Of a stretch of 6,926 nucleotides of DNA, positions 6,099 to 6,926 are shown piece by piece. Location: the NCBI GenBank assembly GCA_030650265.1, contig JAUSEJ010000035.1, positions 1 to 6,926 of the forward strand. The letters run 5' to 3'. The position numbers and the translations under genes are program-made. Positions within the stretch are counted from its first letter, which is position 1. Every line of letters begins with the position of its first letter. A model generated the notes under the pieces. That model was given only the letters and a program-made list of their open reading frames with translations, searched no databases and was not told the origin of the DNA. The stretch comes from Dehalococcoidia bacterium. GTDB lineage: Bacteria; Chloroflexota; Dehalococcoidia; JACPQF01.

Positions 6099-6926
6099 AT
6101 GGTGACCTCACGACAAGTTGAGGTTTCCGGGGCGATTGACGCTATCTTCGATGATCTGTATGAAAGAGGGTGGACCGATGGCCTGCCCGTAATCCCTCCC
6201 ACTGCGGAGAGAGTGAAGGCCTTCGTCGCCTACACGGGCCGGGACCCTGGCGAGGTAGTAGCGGAAATCCCACCAGACAACCACTTGGCAACTATAGAGA
6301 CGGTTGCCATCAATGCTGTAATGGCTGGCTGCCGGCCTGAGTATATGCCGGTGTTGCTAGCCGCCATTGAGGCAGTCAAAGACCCTGACTACAATCTGGC
6401 GACAATGCAGGTTACGACTAATCCGGCCTCGCCCTTTTTGATTATCAATGGCCCTATACGCGATCAACTGGTAATCAACAGCGGTGCGAATTGTATGGGC
6501 CAGGGCTGGCGGGCGAATGCCACAATCGGGCGGGCGCTCAATCTCCTTCTACGCAACGTGGGTGGAGCTAAGCCGGGTTCTGTTAGCAAGTCGACTCAAG
6601 GGATGCCCGGCCGGTTTACGATGTGCATAGGAGAGAATGAAGAGGCCAGCCCCTGGGAACCCTTGCATGTAGAGCGAGGAATGTCGGCCAACCAGAGTGC
6701 GGTTACAGTGGTGCCTGCTGCCGGCAGCGTGCAGCTCTATGCGGGCAGCAGAGGGGGAGATCGGTGTCTAACAATTATCGCCCACTCCATCACCGCAATG
6801 GGGACCAATGACATGATCGCTCCTCTGGCCAAGGGGAAGCATAACGAGCCAGTCATCATCATGTGCCCGGCCCATGCCCAAATGTGCTTTGATTTGGGCA
6901 TGTCCAAGAAGGATGTCAAACGCGTT
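6099..6926 (+). CDS. Conserved uncharacterised protein, WTDGLPVIPPT family (3' end outside the window)
   Basis: The open frame starts at ATG 6099, behind a perfect AGGAGG, and runs to the window end: 276 codons with no stop. The gene is therefore truncated by the window, not broken. Recognisable signatures are LYERGWTDGLPVIPPTAERV (20-39), VMAGCRPEYMPVLLAAIEAV (74-93), TTNPASPFLIINGPI (106-120), NCMGQGWRANATIGRALNLLLRNVGG (131-156) and ENEEASPWEPLHVERG (179-194). I recognise this as a widespread conserved hypothetical family; I believe it is often next to, or fused with, UGSC-type domains, but cannot verify that here. Conserved-looking cysteines are at 78, 132 and 176; further ones are at 223, 256 and 263. 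No Walker, Rossmann or CxxC motif, signal peptide or clear membrane segment is visible. Next to a Sec protein, it may be a substrate-binding or catalytic partner, but the reaction is unknown. Confidence 0.85.
   Translation, partial: MVTSRQVEVSGAIDAIFDDLYERGWTDGLPVIPPTAERVKAFVAYTGRDPGEVVAEIPPDNHLATIETVAINAVMAGCRPEYMPVLLAAIEAVKDPDYNLATMQVTTNPASPFLIINGPIRDQLVINSGANCMGQGWRANATIGRALNLLLRNVGGAKPGSVSKSTQGMPGRFTMCIGENEEASPWEPLHVERGMSANQSAVTVVPAAGSVQLYAGSRGGDRCLTIIAHSITAMGTNDMIAPLAKGKHNEPVIIMCPAHAQMCFDLGMSKKDVKRV

Noticed and set aside
1..6926. CRISPR array, insertion sequence or integrated element
   Set aside because: No repeat-spacer pattern, transposase-like protein, long terminal inverted repeats or target-site duplication was seen.

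Overview
The window looks like a chromosomal segment from a bacterium of moderately high GC, and I favour Chloroflexota (Dehalococcoidia- or Anaerolineae-like), possibly a metagenomic contig. The assignment is tentative. It rests on the general look of the Ffh protein, the very large LAL-type LuxR regulator and the selenoprotein pair. No rRNA, tRNA, CRISPR array or insertion sequence was found.

Layout. (1) Positions 2-304 (+) hold the C-terminal 100 residues of an unrecognised protein cut by the window edge. (2) Positions 305-429 are a short convergent gap with small inverted repeats. (3) Positions 430-1755 (-) encode a complete Ffh, the SRP54 GTPase. (4) Positions 1756-1950 are a divergent control region. 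It has a near-consensus sigma70-type promoter for ffh and a second one for the regulator, whose -35 box overlaps a small inverted repeat. (5) Positions 1951-5001 (+) encode a 1016-residue regulator with an N-terminal STAND/AAA-type ATPase, a helical repeat region and a C-terminal LuxR/GerE helix-turn-helix. (6) Positions 5002-5485 contain no convincing gene, but do contain a promoter and a leader of about 330 nt. (7) Positions 5486-6055 (+) encode a small protein read through an in-frame TGA at 5789-5791. (8) Positions 6099-6926 (+) are the first 276 codons of a second gene that runs off the window.

The main result is item 7. A conventional reading stops at the TGA and gives a 101-residue fragment. 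The same frame stays open for 87 more codons, and the TGA falls at the first position of an N-U-G-G-C-T-S motif. This matches the UGSC family of (seleno)proteins, so the TGA is very probably selenocysteine. A perfect 6-bp hairpin with a 5-nt loop starts 12 nt after the TGA, where a bacterial SECIS minihelix is expected. The gene after it has a strong Shine-Dalgarno sequence and belongs to a conserved uncharacterised family with the signatures WTDGLPVIPPT and EEASPWEPLHVERG. The two probably form an operon for an undescribed redox or thiol/selenol function. The LAL regulator just upstream on the same strand could control it, but that is inference from position only.
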